64,000 bases of DNA. Source: RGIG4034 sp045628945 (GTDB taxonomy: Bacteria; Bacillota; Clostridia; Lachnospirales; Lachnospiraceae). The translations under genes and the position numbers were made by a program. Below are positions 8,491-17,266 of the stretch, piece by piece (within the stretch, counting starts at the first letter, position 1; each line of letters starts with the position of its first letter). The stretch spans positions 1-64,000 of the forward strand of contig JAZQQG010000003.1 in NCBI GenBank assembly GCA_045628945.1. The letters run 5' to 3'. Below the pieces are notes generated by a model. The model saw only the letters and a list, made by a program, of their open reading frames with translations. It was not told where the DNA came from and made no database searches.

Positions 8491-9888
8491 TTGTTAGACG
8501 TAATTTTAACTCAGAATTCCACTCCGATTTTCAAATATATCGTTGCTTTGCTCGGTATGATTATGAATGCGTTGTTTGAGGTTTTGAATCTCATTCGCAT
8601 TCCGAACATCGGACTGTCGATCATTCTCTTTACGATTGTAATGTACATGCTGATGCTGCCGATCACCATGAAGCAGCAGAAGTTCTCAAAGCTTTCTGCC
8701 AAGATGAATCCGGAGATTCAGGCAATTCAGGCTAAGTACAAGAATCGCAGAGACAATGAATCTATGATGGCAATGAACCAGGAGACTCAGGCCGTTTATG
8801 CAAAATACGGTGTATCTCCCGCAGGTTCCTGTCTTCAGTTATTGATTACAATGCCTGTTCTTTTTGCATTGTATCGTGTAATCTATTCCATTCCTGCTTA
8901 CGTTACCAAGATTAAGGCCGTATTCGTTATTCTGATTGCCAGCCTTGGTCTGATTAACGGTGCTGAGAATGCGAATTACACAACCTTTGACGTTGCCAAC
9001 GATAAGTATGTGATCGCATCGGCAAATGAGATTGATCCGGATACAAAGGCAACCGCAGATAAGATCAAAGAATTATACAAGGATTCCGCTCATTTATCGA
9101 CTTATACCAGTAAGCTCGGTAAGGGAGGTACGATTAAGAAGGCTCAGAATCGTTACATTGATTTCTTCAATCAGTTCAATGCGAAGGATTGGGAGACTCT
9201 TGAGAATTACTACAAGGAAAACGGTGCTTCCGAAGCAACCCTTCAGAAGATTGCCGAAACCGAGAAGATTCTTAAGAAGTACAATGGCTTCCTTGGTCTG
9301 AATGTATCTTATTCTCCCAGCTATATTGTTCGTGATGCTTGGGGTTCGAACTGGTTACTGGTTATCGGAGGTCTTCTGATTCCTCTTTTGGCCGGTCTGT
9401 CTCAGTTCATTAATGTTAAGTTAATGCCTCAGCAGGATCCTTCTCAGAATCAGTCGGATACCGCAAACTCCATGGCAAGTTCCATGAAGGTTATGAACAT
9501 GATTATGCCTTTAATCTCCATCTTCTTCTGTTGGAGTTTACAGGTCGGTGTCGGTATCTACTGGATTGGTTCCAGTGTGGTTCGTACCATTCAGCAGATT
9601 GTAATTAATAAGTCTATCGATCGAATGGATCTGGATGCCATGATGAAGGCAAATATTGAGAAAAACAATGCGAAGCGTGCGAAGTTAGGTCTTCCTCCTC
9701 AGACGCTCAATACGAATGCCAACATCAATACCAAGAAGATTAATGCGGTTCCTCAGAAATCTCAGGAAGAAAGAGATGCCGCCGTGAAGAAATCTACTGA
9801 GTATTACAAATCCAATGCAAAGCCCGGTTCCCTTGCAGCCAAGGTGAACATGGTAAAGCAGTACAACGAAAAGAATAATAATAAATAG
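8491..9888 (+). CDS. yidC: Membrane protein insertase YidC/OxaA
   Basis: Integral membrane insertase of the YidC/Oxa1/Alb3 family. The best start is TTG at 8491 (465 residues), eight bases after AGGAGG at 8478-8483; an in-frame ATG at 8455 lies within yidD and lacks a binding site. Transmembrane segments lie around residues 12-35 and 40-60, followed by the cytoplasmic KMNPEIQAIQAKYKN helical hairpin. A stretch of roughly 130 residues, probably extracytoplasmic and rich in Lys, Asp and Tyr, separates the second conserved segment from the last three (LLIPLLAGLSQFINVKL and later). This is longer than in B. subtilis SpoIIIJ. The C-terminal tail is basic. Confidence 0.93.
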   Translation: MLDVILTQNSTPIFKYIVALLGMIMNALFEVLNLIRIPNIGLSIILFTIVMYMLMLPITMKQQKFSKLSAKMNPEIQAIQAKYKNRRDNESMMAMNQETQAVYAKYGVSPAGSCLQLLITMPVLFALYRVIYSIPAYVTKIKAVFVILIASLGLINGAENANYTTFDVANDKYVIASANEIDPDTKATADKIKELYKDSAHLSTYTSKLGKGGTIKKAQNRYIDFFNQFNAKDWETLENYYKENGASEATLQKIAETEKILKKYNGFLGLNVSYSPSYIVRDAWGSNWLLVIGGLLIPLLAGLSQFINVKLMPQQDPSQNQSDTANSMASSMKVMNMIMPLISIFFCWSLQVGVGIYWIGSSVVRTIQQIVINKSIDRMDLDAMMKANIEKNNAKRAKLGLPPQTLNTNANINTKKINAVPQKSQEERDAAVKKSTEYYKSNAKPGSLAAKVNMVKQYNEKNNNK

Positions 9889-9901
9889 TGGGGTTATAAT
9901 C

Positions 9902-10723
9902 ATGGAATATATGAAGTTTACCGCCAAGACCCTGTCGGATGCGATTACCGATGCTTGTACGCATTTTACCGTAACTTCCGATAAGCTTGATTATGTGGTA
10001 GTGGAAGAGGGTTCCTCCGGATTCTTAGGAATCGGTGCTAAGCCCTGTGTCATTAATGCAAGAGTAAAGGCTGAGTCCATTGATGCCGTAATGGCAGAAG
10101 AGCTCGGTGTAAAAGAAGAAAAGGCTGCTCCTGTACAGAAGGCTGCTCCCGTAAAGGAAGCGAAAGCACCTGCCAAGGAAGCAGTAAAAGAGACCGCAAA
10201 GGAAGTTGTTAAGGAAGCACCCAAGCCTGCAGCTCCTAAGGCAGAGAAGGCACCTGCAGTTCCTGCTGAGGTTGAAGAGACTGCCAAGAAGTTCTTAAAG
10301 GACGTATTTGCTGCAATGAACATGGTTGCTGTGACCAATGTGAAGTTCAATGCAGAAGATAAGAGCCTGGATATCGACCTTGTCGGTGAAGACGTTGGTG
10401 TATTAATCGGTAAGAGAGGTCAGACGCTTGATTCCCTTCAGTACCTGGTATCTCTGGTAGTGAATAAGGGCAATTGCGAATACATTCGTGTAAAGCTTGA
10501 TACCGAGAACTACCGTGAGCGTCGTAAGGAGACTCTGGAGAACCTTGCAAGAAATATTGCTTTCAAGGTTAAGAGAACCCACAGAAGTGTGAACTTAGAG
10601 CCTATGAATCCTTACGAGAGAAGAATTATCCATTCCGCTCTCCAGAACGATCGTTACGTTACCACTCATTCCGAGGGTGAGGAACCGAATCGTTACGTTA
10701 TTGTTTCTCTGAAGAGACAGTAA
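9902..10723 (+). CDS. jag: RNA-binding cell elongation regulator Jag/KhpB (SpoIIIJ-associated)
   Basis: Single-stranded RNA-binding protein that forms a complex with KhpA in related bacteria. It shows an N-terminal Jag_N domain (EGSSGFLGIGAKPC, about residues 37-50), an Ala/Lys/Pro/Glu-rich linker (about 70-125), a KH domain with VGVLIGKRGQTLDSLQYLV (about 165-184), and a C-terminal R3H domain (PMNPYERRIIHSAL). At 273 residues it matches Jag proteins with a long linker. It follows yidC by 13 bp and ends at a strong terminator. An in-frame ATG at 9911 is an alternative start. Confidence 0.95.
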   Translation: MEYMKFTAKTLSDAITDACTHFTVTSDKLDYVVVEEGSSGFLGIGAKPCVINARVKAESIDAVMAEELGVKEEKAAPVQKAAPVKEAKAPAKEAVKETAKEVVKEAPKPAAPKAEKAPAVPAEVEETAKKFLKDVFAAMNMVAVTNVKFNAEDKSLDIDLVGEDVGVLIGKRGQTLDSLQYLVSLVVNKGNCEYIRVKLDTENYRERRKETLENLARNIAFKVKRTHRSVNLEPMNPYERRIIHSALQNDRYVTTHSEGEEPNRYVIVSLKRQ

Positions 10724-10737
10724 AAAAATAAAGGTTG

Positions 10738-10767
10738 AACCCCGTCATTTTCATGGCGGGGTTTTTT
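10738..10767 (+). terminator. Rho-independent terminator after jag
   Basis: An 11-bp stem with one G-T pair (AACCCCGTCAT / ATGGCGGGGTT, loop TTTC) is followed by a run of T. It closes the rpmH-jag operon. Confidence 0.9.
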
Positions 10768-10828
10768 ATAGACTGATGCCTTTTACACAATCCTTTTTAT
10801 AAAAGTGTTTCTTTCTTGCCTTCTATGA

Positions 10829-10856
10829 TTTACAATAGTATTTGTCATAATATGAT
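10829..10856 (+). promoter_or_regulatory. Probable promoter for mnmE-mnmG-rsmG
   Basis: TTTACA at 10829-10834 and TATGAT at 10851-10856 are 16 bp apart, between the jag terminator and the mnmE start 27 bp downstream. The match to consensus is moderate. Confidence 0.45.
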
Positions 10857-10882
10857 TTTTTGACGGAAAAGAGTATTGTAGA

Positions 10883-12274
10883 ATGAACCAGGATACCATT
10901 GCTGCAATCGCAACGGGTCTTTCAAGTGCCGGAGTCAGTATTATTCGTGTTTCCGGAGCAGAGGCCAGAGCGAAGGTCAGCTCGATTTTTCGGAATAAAG
11001 CAGGACAGGCGCCTTTGATGAATTATGCTTCGCATACGATTCATTATGGGTTTATTGTTGATGCAGACGAAGAACCGATGGATGAAGTGCTGGTTTCAAT
11101 CTTCCTTGCGCCGAATTCCTTTACGACGGAGGATACGGTGGAGATCAATTGTCATGGTGGTGTGTATCTGACGCAGTGTATTCTGTCTCGTGTGTTGGAG
11201 ACCGGTGTTCGTTTGGCCGAGCCCGGAGAATTTACCAAGCGTGCTTTTTTGCATGGACGAATCGATCTTACGAAGGCAGAGGCTGTGATGGATCTGATTT
11301 CTTCGGAAAATGCTTTTGCGGCGAAAGCCTCGTTACGCCAATTGTCCGGAAATCTGTATACAAAGATTAAGGATCTGCGGGCAAAAATCCTGTACGAAAT
11401 CGCTTTCATAGAGTCTGCCCTTGACGATCCGGAGCATATTTCTCTGGAGGGGTATCCGGAGGAGTTGTTTCAAAAGGTGGATTCCTACTTAGCTTCCATG
11501 GAACAGCTTCTTAAGAATGCCAAGCAGGGTTCGATCTTGAAGGAAGGAATTCGAACGGTCATTGTCGGCAAACCCAATGCCGGAAAATCTTCTCTTCTCA
11601 ATTATCTCAGTGGCTCCCAGAAGGCGATTGTAACTGAAATTGCCGGAACGACACGTGATGTAATTGAAGATACGGTTCGTCTCGGTGAGATTACGCTTCA
11701 CATGATTGATACGGCCGGAATTCGGGAGACTTCCGATGTGGTGGAAAAGATTGGTGTGGACCGTGCCATGGATTCGGTTCGCGATGCCGAGCTGGTTCTC
11801 TATGTGGTGGATGCTTCCGTACCCCTTGATGAAAGTGACCGTAAGATTTTTTCTCTTTTAGCCGGCAAAAAAGTAATTCTGCTTCTTAATAAGTCTGACC
11901 TTAAGACGGTAGTAACCAGGGAAGATCTTGTTCCGTTCCTTCAGGATATTTCGGATCCTATTTTCCTATCGACCTCGGTAAAAGAGGATTTCGGTATGGA
12001 TAAGCTTTCCGAAACAATTCGCAAGCTCTATGAGTTGGGGCAGATTGATCTGAAGGAGGAGGTCTTAGTTACTTCTCTTCGTCATATTGAATGTTTACAG
12101 TCCGCCCTGCAATCGGCAAATCTCGTTAAAAAGAGCATCGAAGACGGAATGCCGGAGGATTTCTTCTCCATCGATCTGATGAGTGCTTATCGTGAGCTTG
12201 GTCGCATTATCGGAGAAGAGGTTGAGGATGAACTGGTCAATGAGATTTTCTCTAAATTCTGTATGGGAAAATAG
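10883..12274 (+). CDS. mnmE: tRNA uridine-5-carboxymethylaminomethyl modification GTPase MnmE
   Basis: GTPase that acts with MnmG to modify the wobble uridine (position 34) of several tRNAs. It is 463 residues, normal length. The N-terminal tetrahydrofolate-binding domain (IAAIATGLSSAGVSIIRVSG) is followed by a helical domain containing the G domain. G1 is GKPNAGKSS (about residues 228-236), G3 DTAG (about 276), G4 NKSD (about 336). The protein ends with the conserved C-[IM]-G-K, here FCMGK, whose Cys is essential in the family. mnmG follows after 63 bp. Confidence 0.98.
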   Translation: MNQDTIAAIATGLSSAGVSIIRVSGAEARAKVSSIFRNKAGQAPLMNYASHTIHYGFIVDADEEPMDEVLVSIFLAPNSFTTEDTVEINCHGGVYLTQCILSRVLETGVRLAEPGEFTKRAFLHGRIDLTKAEAVMDLISSENAFAAKASLRQLSGNLYTKIKDLRAKILYEIAFIESALDDPEHISLEGYPEELFQKVDSYLASMEQLLKNAKQGSILKEGIRTVIVGKPNAGKSSLLNYLSGSQKAIVTEIAGTTRDVIEDTVRLGEITLHMIDTAGIRETSDVVEKIGVDRAMDSVRDAELVLYVVDASVPLDESDRKIFSLLAGKKVILLLNKSDLKTVVTREDLVPFLQDISDPIFLSTSVKEDFGMDKLSETIRKLYELGQIDLKEEVLVTSLRHIECLQSALQSANLVKKSIEDGMPEDFFSIDLMSAYRELGRIIGEEVEDELVNEIFSKFCMGK

Positions 12275-12337
12275 GATAGAAACCTGTTTCGTTTGGAACA
12301 GACAAGAATAGATGGATGATTCGAGGATTGAGTTGGA

Positions 12338-14248
12338 ATGAACCAGATTCGTGAAAAAGTAGATATCTGTGTAATCGGTGCAGGTCATGCCGGCTGTGAA
12401 GCAGCACTTGCTTGTGCGAGGTTGGGACTGGAAACGGTAATTTTTACGGTTTCGGTTGACAGTATTGCCTTAATGCCCTGTAACCCGAATGTGGGTGGTA
12501 CCAGTAAGGGACATTTGGTGCGTGAGCTGGATGCCCTCGGCGGTGAAATGGGAAAGAATATTGATAAGACCTTTATTCAGTCGAAGATGTTGAATCTTTC
12601 GAAGGGACCTGCGGTACATTCTCTTCGTGCGCAGGCGGATAAGGCAGAGTATTCACGTGCGATGCGTAAGGTTTTGGAGAATCAGGAACATCTGACCATT
12701 AAGCAGGCGGAGGTTTGTGAGCTTCTGACGGAGGAGCTTGCGGATTCTTCGGATCCTCTTTTACGTGCGAGAATTACCGGTGTGAAAACTTATACCGGTG
12801 CCATTTATGAATGTAAGGCTGTGATTCTTTGTACCGGAACCTATCTGAAGGCAAGATGTCTGTGTGGTGAGGCGATTACCTATACGGGACCCAACGGTTT
12901 GCAGGCAGCGAATCATCTGACGCAGTCTCTTCTCGATCTTGGAATTGAACTTCGAAGATTCAAAACCGGAACGCCTGCACGTATGGATAAGCGTTCGATT
13001 GATTTTAGTAAGATGGAGGAGCAAAAGGGAGACGAGCGCGTGGTTCCGTTCTCTTTTAGCACCAATCCGGAGGATGTTCAGATTGATCAGGTATCCTGTT
13101 ATCTGACCTATACCAATGAGAAAACGCACGAGATTATTCGTGCCAACTTAGATCGCAGTCCCATCTATGCGGGAATTATTGAAGGAACCGGTCCTCGCTA
13201 TTGTCCTTCCATTGAGGATAAGGTTGTGAAGTTTGCGGATAAGGAAAGACATCAGGTTTTCATCGAGCCGGAGGGCCTGCATACGAATGAAATGTATGTC
13301 GGCGGTATGTCTTCCTCCCTTCCCGAGGATGTACAGCTTGCGATGTATCGAACGGTTCCCGGTCTTGAGAATTGTAAGATGGTACGTAATGCTTATGCGA
13401 TTGAATACGATTGCATTAATCCGAAGCAGCTTCGTCCGACTTTGGAGATGAAAGCGATTCGCGGAATGTTCTGTGCCGGTCAGTTTAACGGAAGCAGCGG
13501 TTATGAAGAGGCAGCGGCCCAGGGAATTCTTGCCGGAATCAATGCTTCGATGGAGGTGCTCGGTCGCGAGCAGGTTATTTTGGATCGTTCCCAGGCATAT
13601 CTTGGTGTTTTGGTCGACGATCTGGTAACAAAAGAGAACCGCGAACCCTATCGAATGATGACTTCCCGTGCAGAATATCGTCTTCTTCTTCGCCAGGATA
13701 ATGCGGATCTTCGTTTAACTGAAATCGGTTACAGAGTAGGTCTTGTTTCCAAGGAACGCTATGACTACGTCTGTGAAAAGAAGAAATTAATCGAAGCGGA
13801 AGTGGAACGTTTAAAGTCCACCATTGTCGGTGCGAATAAGACCATTCAGGATTTTCTGGATACGGTGGAGAGTGCACATCTTAAGACCGGAACTTCTCTT
13901 GCGGATCTGATGTGTCGCCCCGAGCTTGATTATTTCAAGATTGCGCCCATTGATCCGGAACGTCCTCTTTTATCTGTGGATGTTGCCGAGCAGGTGGACA
14001 TCTATGTCAAGTATGAAGGTTACATCCTTCGCCAGCAGAAGCAGGTGGAGGATTTCAAGAAAACAGAGAATCGCAGAATTCCTGCGGATATCGATTACGA
14101 TCAGGTTCCCTCTCTTCGTCTTGAGGCGAAGCAGAAGCTAAAGGAATTTCGACCGGAATCCGTCGGACAGGCAATGCGAATCTCCGGTGTGAATCCGGCA
14201 GATGCCTCTGTCTTGCTGGTATACTTAGAATCCCATGGAGGAAGATAA
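12338..14248 (+). CDS. mnmG: tRNA uridine-5-carboxymethylaminomethyl modification enzyme MnmG (GidA)
   Basis: FAD-dependent partner of MnmE. The Rossmann motif is VIGAGHAGCEAALACARLG (residues 12-30), and the family segments MPCNPNVGGTSKGHLVRELD and FKTGTPARM are present. At 636 residues it is full length, with the MnmG C-terminal domain ending EQAMRISG-like (GQAMRISGVNPADASVLLV). Its stop at 14246-14248 lies one base before the rsmG start. Confidence 0.98.
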   Translation: MNQIREKVDICVIGAGHAGCEAALACARLGLETVIFTVSVDSIALMPCNPNVGGTSKGHLVRELDALGGEMGKNIDKTFIQSKMLNLSKGPAVHSLRAQADKAEYSRAMRKVLENQEHLTIKQAEVCELLTEELADSSDPLLRARITGVKTYTGAIYECKAVILCTGTYLKARCLCGEAITYTGPNGLQAANHLTQSLLDLGIELRRFKTGTPARMDKRSIDFSKMEEQKGDERVVPFSFSTNPEDVQIDQVSCYLTYTNEKTHEIIRANLDRSPIYAGIIEGTGPRYCPSIEDKVVKFADKERHQVFIEPEGLHTNEMYVGGMSSSLPEDVQLAMYRTVPGLENCKMVRNAYAIEYDCINPKQLRPTLEMKAIRGMFCAGQFNGSSGYEEAAAQGILAGINASMEVLGREQVILDRSQAYLGVLVDDLVTKENREPYRMMTSRAEYRLLLRQDNADLRLTEIGYRVGLVSKERYDYVCEKKKLIEAEVERLKSTIVGANKTIQDFLDTVESAHLKTGTSLADLMCRPELDYFKIAPIDPERPLLSVDVAEQVDIYVKYEGYILRQQKQVEDFKKTENRRIPADIDYDQVPSLRLEAKQKLKEFRPESVGQAMRISGVNPADASVLLVYLESHGGR

Positions 14249-14249
14249 G

Positions 14250-14987
14250 ATGAATCTTGAGCATCCGATGATACAGAATTTCATTTACGAGATGGAAGAA
14301 ATGGGTGTATCGTTGTCTGTTGACCAAGTAAGTCAATATGTAAAGTATTACGAGATGCTGGTGGATTGGAATTCCCGTATGAATCTGACTGCCATTACAG
14401 AGCTTGAGGATGTGTTAAAAAAACATTTCATCGACAGTGTTTCTCTGGTGCGAGCATACCCGGAGCTTCTTTCCTCTTCTACGAAGCGTTTGATTGACGT
14501 GGGTACCGGAGCCGGATTTCCGGGAATCCCGTTAAAAATTGCATTTCCGGAGTTGGAAGTGACTCTTTTGGATTCTCTTGAAAAACGCGTCGGTTTCTTA
14601 AATGAAGTAATTCGTGAGTTGGGGCTTACGAAGATTTCGGCTTATCACGGTCGTGCGGAGGATTATGGGCGCGATGTGAAGTTTCGTGATTCCTATGATC
14701 TGTGTGTTTCACGTGCAGTTGCCAATCTCTCTGTTCTTGCGGAATTCTGTCTTCCTTTTGTGAAGAAAGGCGGAACCTTCTATTCCTATAAGGCGGAAAC
14801 TGCCGAAGCGGAAGCGAAAGCTGCGGCAAATGCACTTGGCCAGCTAAAAGGTAAGGTTCGAAAGGTTTCTTCTTTTACCCTGCCGGGTTCTGAGATCGGA
14901 AGAACGATTCTGGCTATTGAGAAAACAGACGGAACACCGGATCGTTTCCCCAGAAAAGCAGGAACTCCTGCGAAGAAGCCCTTGTAG
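14250..14987 (+). CDS. rsmG: 16S rRNA (guanine-N7) methyltransferase RsmG (GidB)
   Basis: S-adenosylmethionine-dependent methyltransferase that modifies G527 (E. coli numbering) of 16S rRNA. Start ATG 14250 is chosen because GGAGG at 14237-14241 lies eight bases upstream; a second in-frame ATG at 14235 would contain that site. The SAM motif is LIDVGTGAGFPGIPL (about residues 81-95), and the upstream W-N-S-R-M-N-L-T-A motif is typical. The protein is 245 residues, with a Lys/Pro-rich tail ending KAGTPAKKPL. Loss of RsmG gives low-level streptomycin resistance in other bacteria. Confidence 0.96.
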   Translation: MNLEHPMIQNFIYEMEEMGVSLSVDQVSQYVKYYEMLVDWNSRMNLTAITELEDVLKKHFIDSVSLVRAYPELLSSSTKRLIDVGTGAGFPGIPLKIAFPELEVTLLDSLEKRVGFLNEVIRELGLTKISAYHGRAEDYGRDVKFRDSYDLCVSRAVANLSVLAEFCLPFVKKGGTFYSYKAETAEAEAKAAANALGQLKGKVRKVSSFTLPGSEIGRTILAIEKTDGTPDRFPRKAGTPAKKPL

Positions 14988-15001
14988 GCGGAGGGACTTA
15001 T

Positions 15002-16075
15002 ATGAATATTAAACAATCACTTTTAACTTTATATGAAGATTTCTCTTCGGAGAAAAATGACCTGGAGGCGCAGATTCTTCAGAATAATGAGAAGATTCGC
15101 GAAACGCAAGGGTATCTGGATTCGGTGTTGACTGAGGAAAATCGTTCTCTCAGTGTATTCAGCCCCAGAGATCCGATTCATCTCTATTCCGATCGAATTC
15201 GGGAGAACAAGGATCTGATTACTTCTCTGGAGGAAGCGAATCGTATTCTGTATCATAAACTGAATGAAGTGAATGCCCGGTTGGAGCTCATTCAAGAGAT
15301 TATGGCCAAAGAGAAGGTATCTCTTCCTGACGCTTCCGATGGAGTGCCTTCGGATGAGACACGAAGGAATCTTGATGAGATGATTCGTAAGTCTGAAGAA
15401 GAGCTCCGTGTAAAAGAAAAAAATGAGAAGCCATCGGTTCCGGTAGAGATTACCGAAATTCAGGAGCGTGAGAGATCCCGTATTGCCAGAGATCTTCATG
15501 ATATTACGATTCAGAATCTTACCCATACGGTTCATATGATTGAGCTTACCGGGAAGTATATTGATATGGACCCGATTCGCGCGAAGTTAGAGCTACGGTC
15601 TGTATCAAAATTGATTCGGGAGTCCATCGATGAATTGCGAGAAATTATCTATGATCTTCGTCCCATGACGCTGGATGATCTGGGTTTTGCCGCTTTAATC
15701 GAAAAGCTCCGTTTGGAACTTGCCACCAAGACGCAGATGTCTTTATTGTTTCACGTGGAAAATGAAGAGTATCTTACGAATAAATCTTTGCTGGCTTCTC
15801 TTTTCCGCATTATTCGGGAGGCAACACTGAATGCGGTTAAGCACTCCCAGGGAAAGACACTTACGGTGAATGTTTCTGCAGATTCCTCTGTGATTCGTAC
15901 TACGATTGAGGATGACGGTATCGGAATTTCTCTGGATTCTACGGAGGATTCGTCTCTTCATTATGGTCTTGATATTATGCGAGAGCGTGTTGCATTAATG
16001 AACGGCTCCATTCGTGTTTTAGAGCGTGAGCCGTCCGGAACAGTAATTTATGTGGAATTGCTGAATATTTGTTAG
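15002..16075 (+). CDS. Cytoplasmic sensor histidine kinase, DegS/NarX-like (HisKA_3)
   Basis: A 357-residue histidine kinase without a predicted membrane segment. Residues 1-160 are largely coiled coil. The dimerisation/phosphoacceptor helix is ERERSRIARDLHDITIQNL with His166. It ends in an HATPase domain with the N-box REATLNAVKHS, the G1 box DDGIGI and the G2 box GLDIMRERV. Cytoplasmic coiled-coil kinases of this type include DegS of B. subtilis. The response regulator gene begins 12 bp downstream, so the two form a clear pair. The signal is unknown. Confidence 0.9.
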   Translation: MNIKQSLLTLYEDFSSEKNDLEAQILQNNEKIRETQGYLDSVLTEENRSLSVFSPRDPIHLYSDRIRENKDLITSLEEANRILYHKLNEVNARLELIQEIMAKEKVSLPDASDGVPSDETRRNLDEMIRKSEEELRVKEKNEKPSVPVEITEIQERERSRIARDLHDITIQNLTHTVHMIELTGKYIDMDPIRAKLELRSVSKLIRESIDELREIIYDLRPMTLDDLGFAALIEKLRLELATKTQMSLLFHVENEEYLTNKSLLASLFRIIREATLNAVKHSQGKTLTVNVSADSSVIRTTIEDDGIGISLDSTEDSSLHYGLDIMRERVALMNGSIRVLEREPSGTVIYVELLNIC

Positions 16076-16087
16076 GGGGAATAATTG

Positions 16088-16726
16088 ATGATTCGAGTAT
16101 TATTGGTTGATGATCATGCTATGATTCGTGAAGGAATCAAGCGTTTATTGGAATTTAACGGAACCATGAAGGTGGTTGGCGAAGCCGGAAATGGTGAGGA
16201 AGCTTTGGAATTTCTTGAGAAGGAAGCTACGGATATTGTGCTTCTTGACATCAATATGCCGAAGATGAACGGTATTGATTGTCTTACGAAGATTCGTAAG
16301 GATTATGAAAAGACCAAGGTTTTGATGCTTACGGTTCATAATGATGCCGAGTATCTTCTGAAGGCTATTGATATCGGAGCAAACGGTTATATTCTTAAGG
16401 ACTCTTCTTCGGATGAGTTGGTGCAGGCTATTGAGATGATTCTTGCGGGAGAGCAGTATATCCAGCCGGATCTGATTCCTGTGCTGAATCAATCTCTGGT
16501 TCGTCGTGATGAACAGAAGGCTGTTCTTGAGAACTTGACCAAGCGTGAGATTGAGGTATTGATTATGGTTGCGGAAGGAGATTTCAATAAGGATATTGCC
16601 GCAAGAATGGGCATTTCCGAGCGTACCGTTAAGAATCATATTTCGAATATCTTCAAGAAGATTGATGTTGCCGATCGTACACAGGCAGCGGTATTTGCAA
16701 TTAAGAATAACCTGATTTCTCTGTAA
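16088..16726 (+). CDS. NarL/LuxR-family response regulator, DegU-like
   Basis: A 212-residue DNA-binding response regulator paired with the kinase at 15002-16075. The receiver domain has Asp8/Asp9, the phosphorylation site Asp54 (LLDINMP) and the Lys in LKDSS. The C-terminal LuxR-type helix-turn-helix reads LTKREIEVLIMVAEG then KDIAARMGISERTVKNHISN. I use the ATG at 16088; a TTG directly upstream (16085) is possible. AGGGGGA precedes it. A terminator follows at 16756. Targets cannot be told from this window. Confidence 0.92.
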   Translation: MIRVLLVDDHAMIREGIKRLLEFNGTMKVVGEAGNGEEALEFLEKEATDIVLLDINMPKMNGIDCLTKIRKDYEKTKVLMLTVHNDAEYLLKAIDIGANGYILKDSSSDELVQAIEMILAGEQYIQPDLIPVLNQSLVRRDEQKAVLENLTKREIEVLIMVAEGDFNKDIAARMGISERTVKNHISNIFKKIDVADRTQAAVFAIKNNLISL

Positions 16727-16755
16727 ATTATGGCATATATCTGTAAACTTTACTG

Positions 16756-16787
16756 AAAGAGCGTGACTTGTTGTCATGCTCTTTTTT
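16756..16787 (+). terminator. Rho-independent terminator after the response regulator
   Basis: The stem AAAGAGCGTGAC / GTCATGCTCTTT (one G-T pair, 5-nt loop) runs into six T. The T run overlaps the first parS-like site at 16783-16798. Confidence 0.85.
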
Positions 16788-16798
16788 CACGTGAAACA
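16783..16798. promoter_or_regulatory. parS-like site 1 (one mismatch)
   Basis: TTTTTCACGTGAAACA differs from the ParB target TGTTTCACGTGAAACA at the second base. It overlaps the T tract of the preceding terminator. Confidence 0.7.
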
Positions 16799-16905
16799 TT
16801 TGCTTTTTTCTTATTGGCTGCCTTGAAACGATATGATTTGTTGAATTTTTCTTGTTTTTCTGTTTACTATATCTTGATTCATAAATTGTGAGGTCCGGAA
16901 CAAAT

Positions 16906-16921
16906 TGTTACACGTGAAACA
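16906..16921. promoter_or_regulatory. parS site 2
   Basis: TGTTACACGTGAAACA matches the B. subtilis Spo0J/ParB consensus TGTTNCACGTGAAACA exactly. Confidence 0.85.
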
Positions 16922-16967
16922 TTTTGGTATGAAACAAATCCCGTTCAAACGATTAAGCACTATATCG

Positions 16968-16983
16968 TGTTTCACGTGAAACA
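16968..16983. promoter_or_regulatory. parS site 3 (perfect palindrome)
   Basis: TGTTTCACGTGAAACA is the perfect 16-bp palindromic parS. Half-sites with GTGAAACAT or ATGAAACGT continue at 16983-17023. Confidence 0.92.
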
Positions 16984-17150
16984 TGAAACGTCAAGATTTA
17001 GTAGCATATAAATCGTGAAACATTTCTTGACTGAATACACAAATTTCCCGTGAAACACAAAACAAGCGCAAAATAGCGGGTTTACGGTATATTGAAGGGA
17101 ACACAAGAACTTGTGGTATTGAAAAAAGTAACAAAATTACGGATGAACTT

Positions 17151-17166
17151 TTTATCACGTGAAACA
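17151..17166. promoter_or_regulatory. parS-like site 4 near the parA promoter (two mismatches)
   Basis: TTTATCACGTGAAACA differs from consensus at two positions. It ends 32 bp before a TATAAT at 17199-17204 that is probably the -10 box of parA, so ParB bound here would sit at the upstream edge of that promoter. Confidence 0.6.
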
Positions 17167-17266
17167 ATAAATGTGTGGAAGAAGAAGGATAAAAGTGATA
17201 TAATCGAAAAAGTATTTATCTATAGATAAAAAGAAGTAAGAGAGAAAACGGATCCAAGAGGTATCT

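Noticed and set aside
16145..16777. 210-residue open frame on the minus strand
   Set aside because: It runs antisense to a clear response regulator, has no family motif and no suitable binding site.
17042..17057. AATTTCCCGTGAAACA as a Noc-binding or fifth parS site
   Set aside because: The palindrome is broken (CCCGTG) and it matches neither the Noc consensus nor parS well; no noc gene is in the window.
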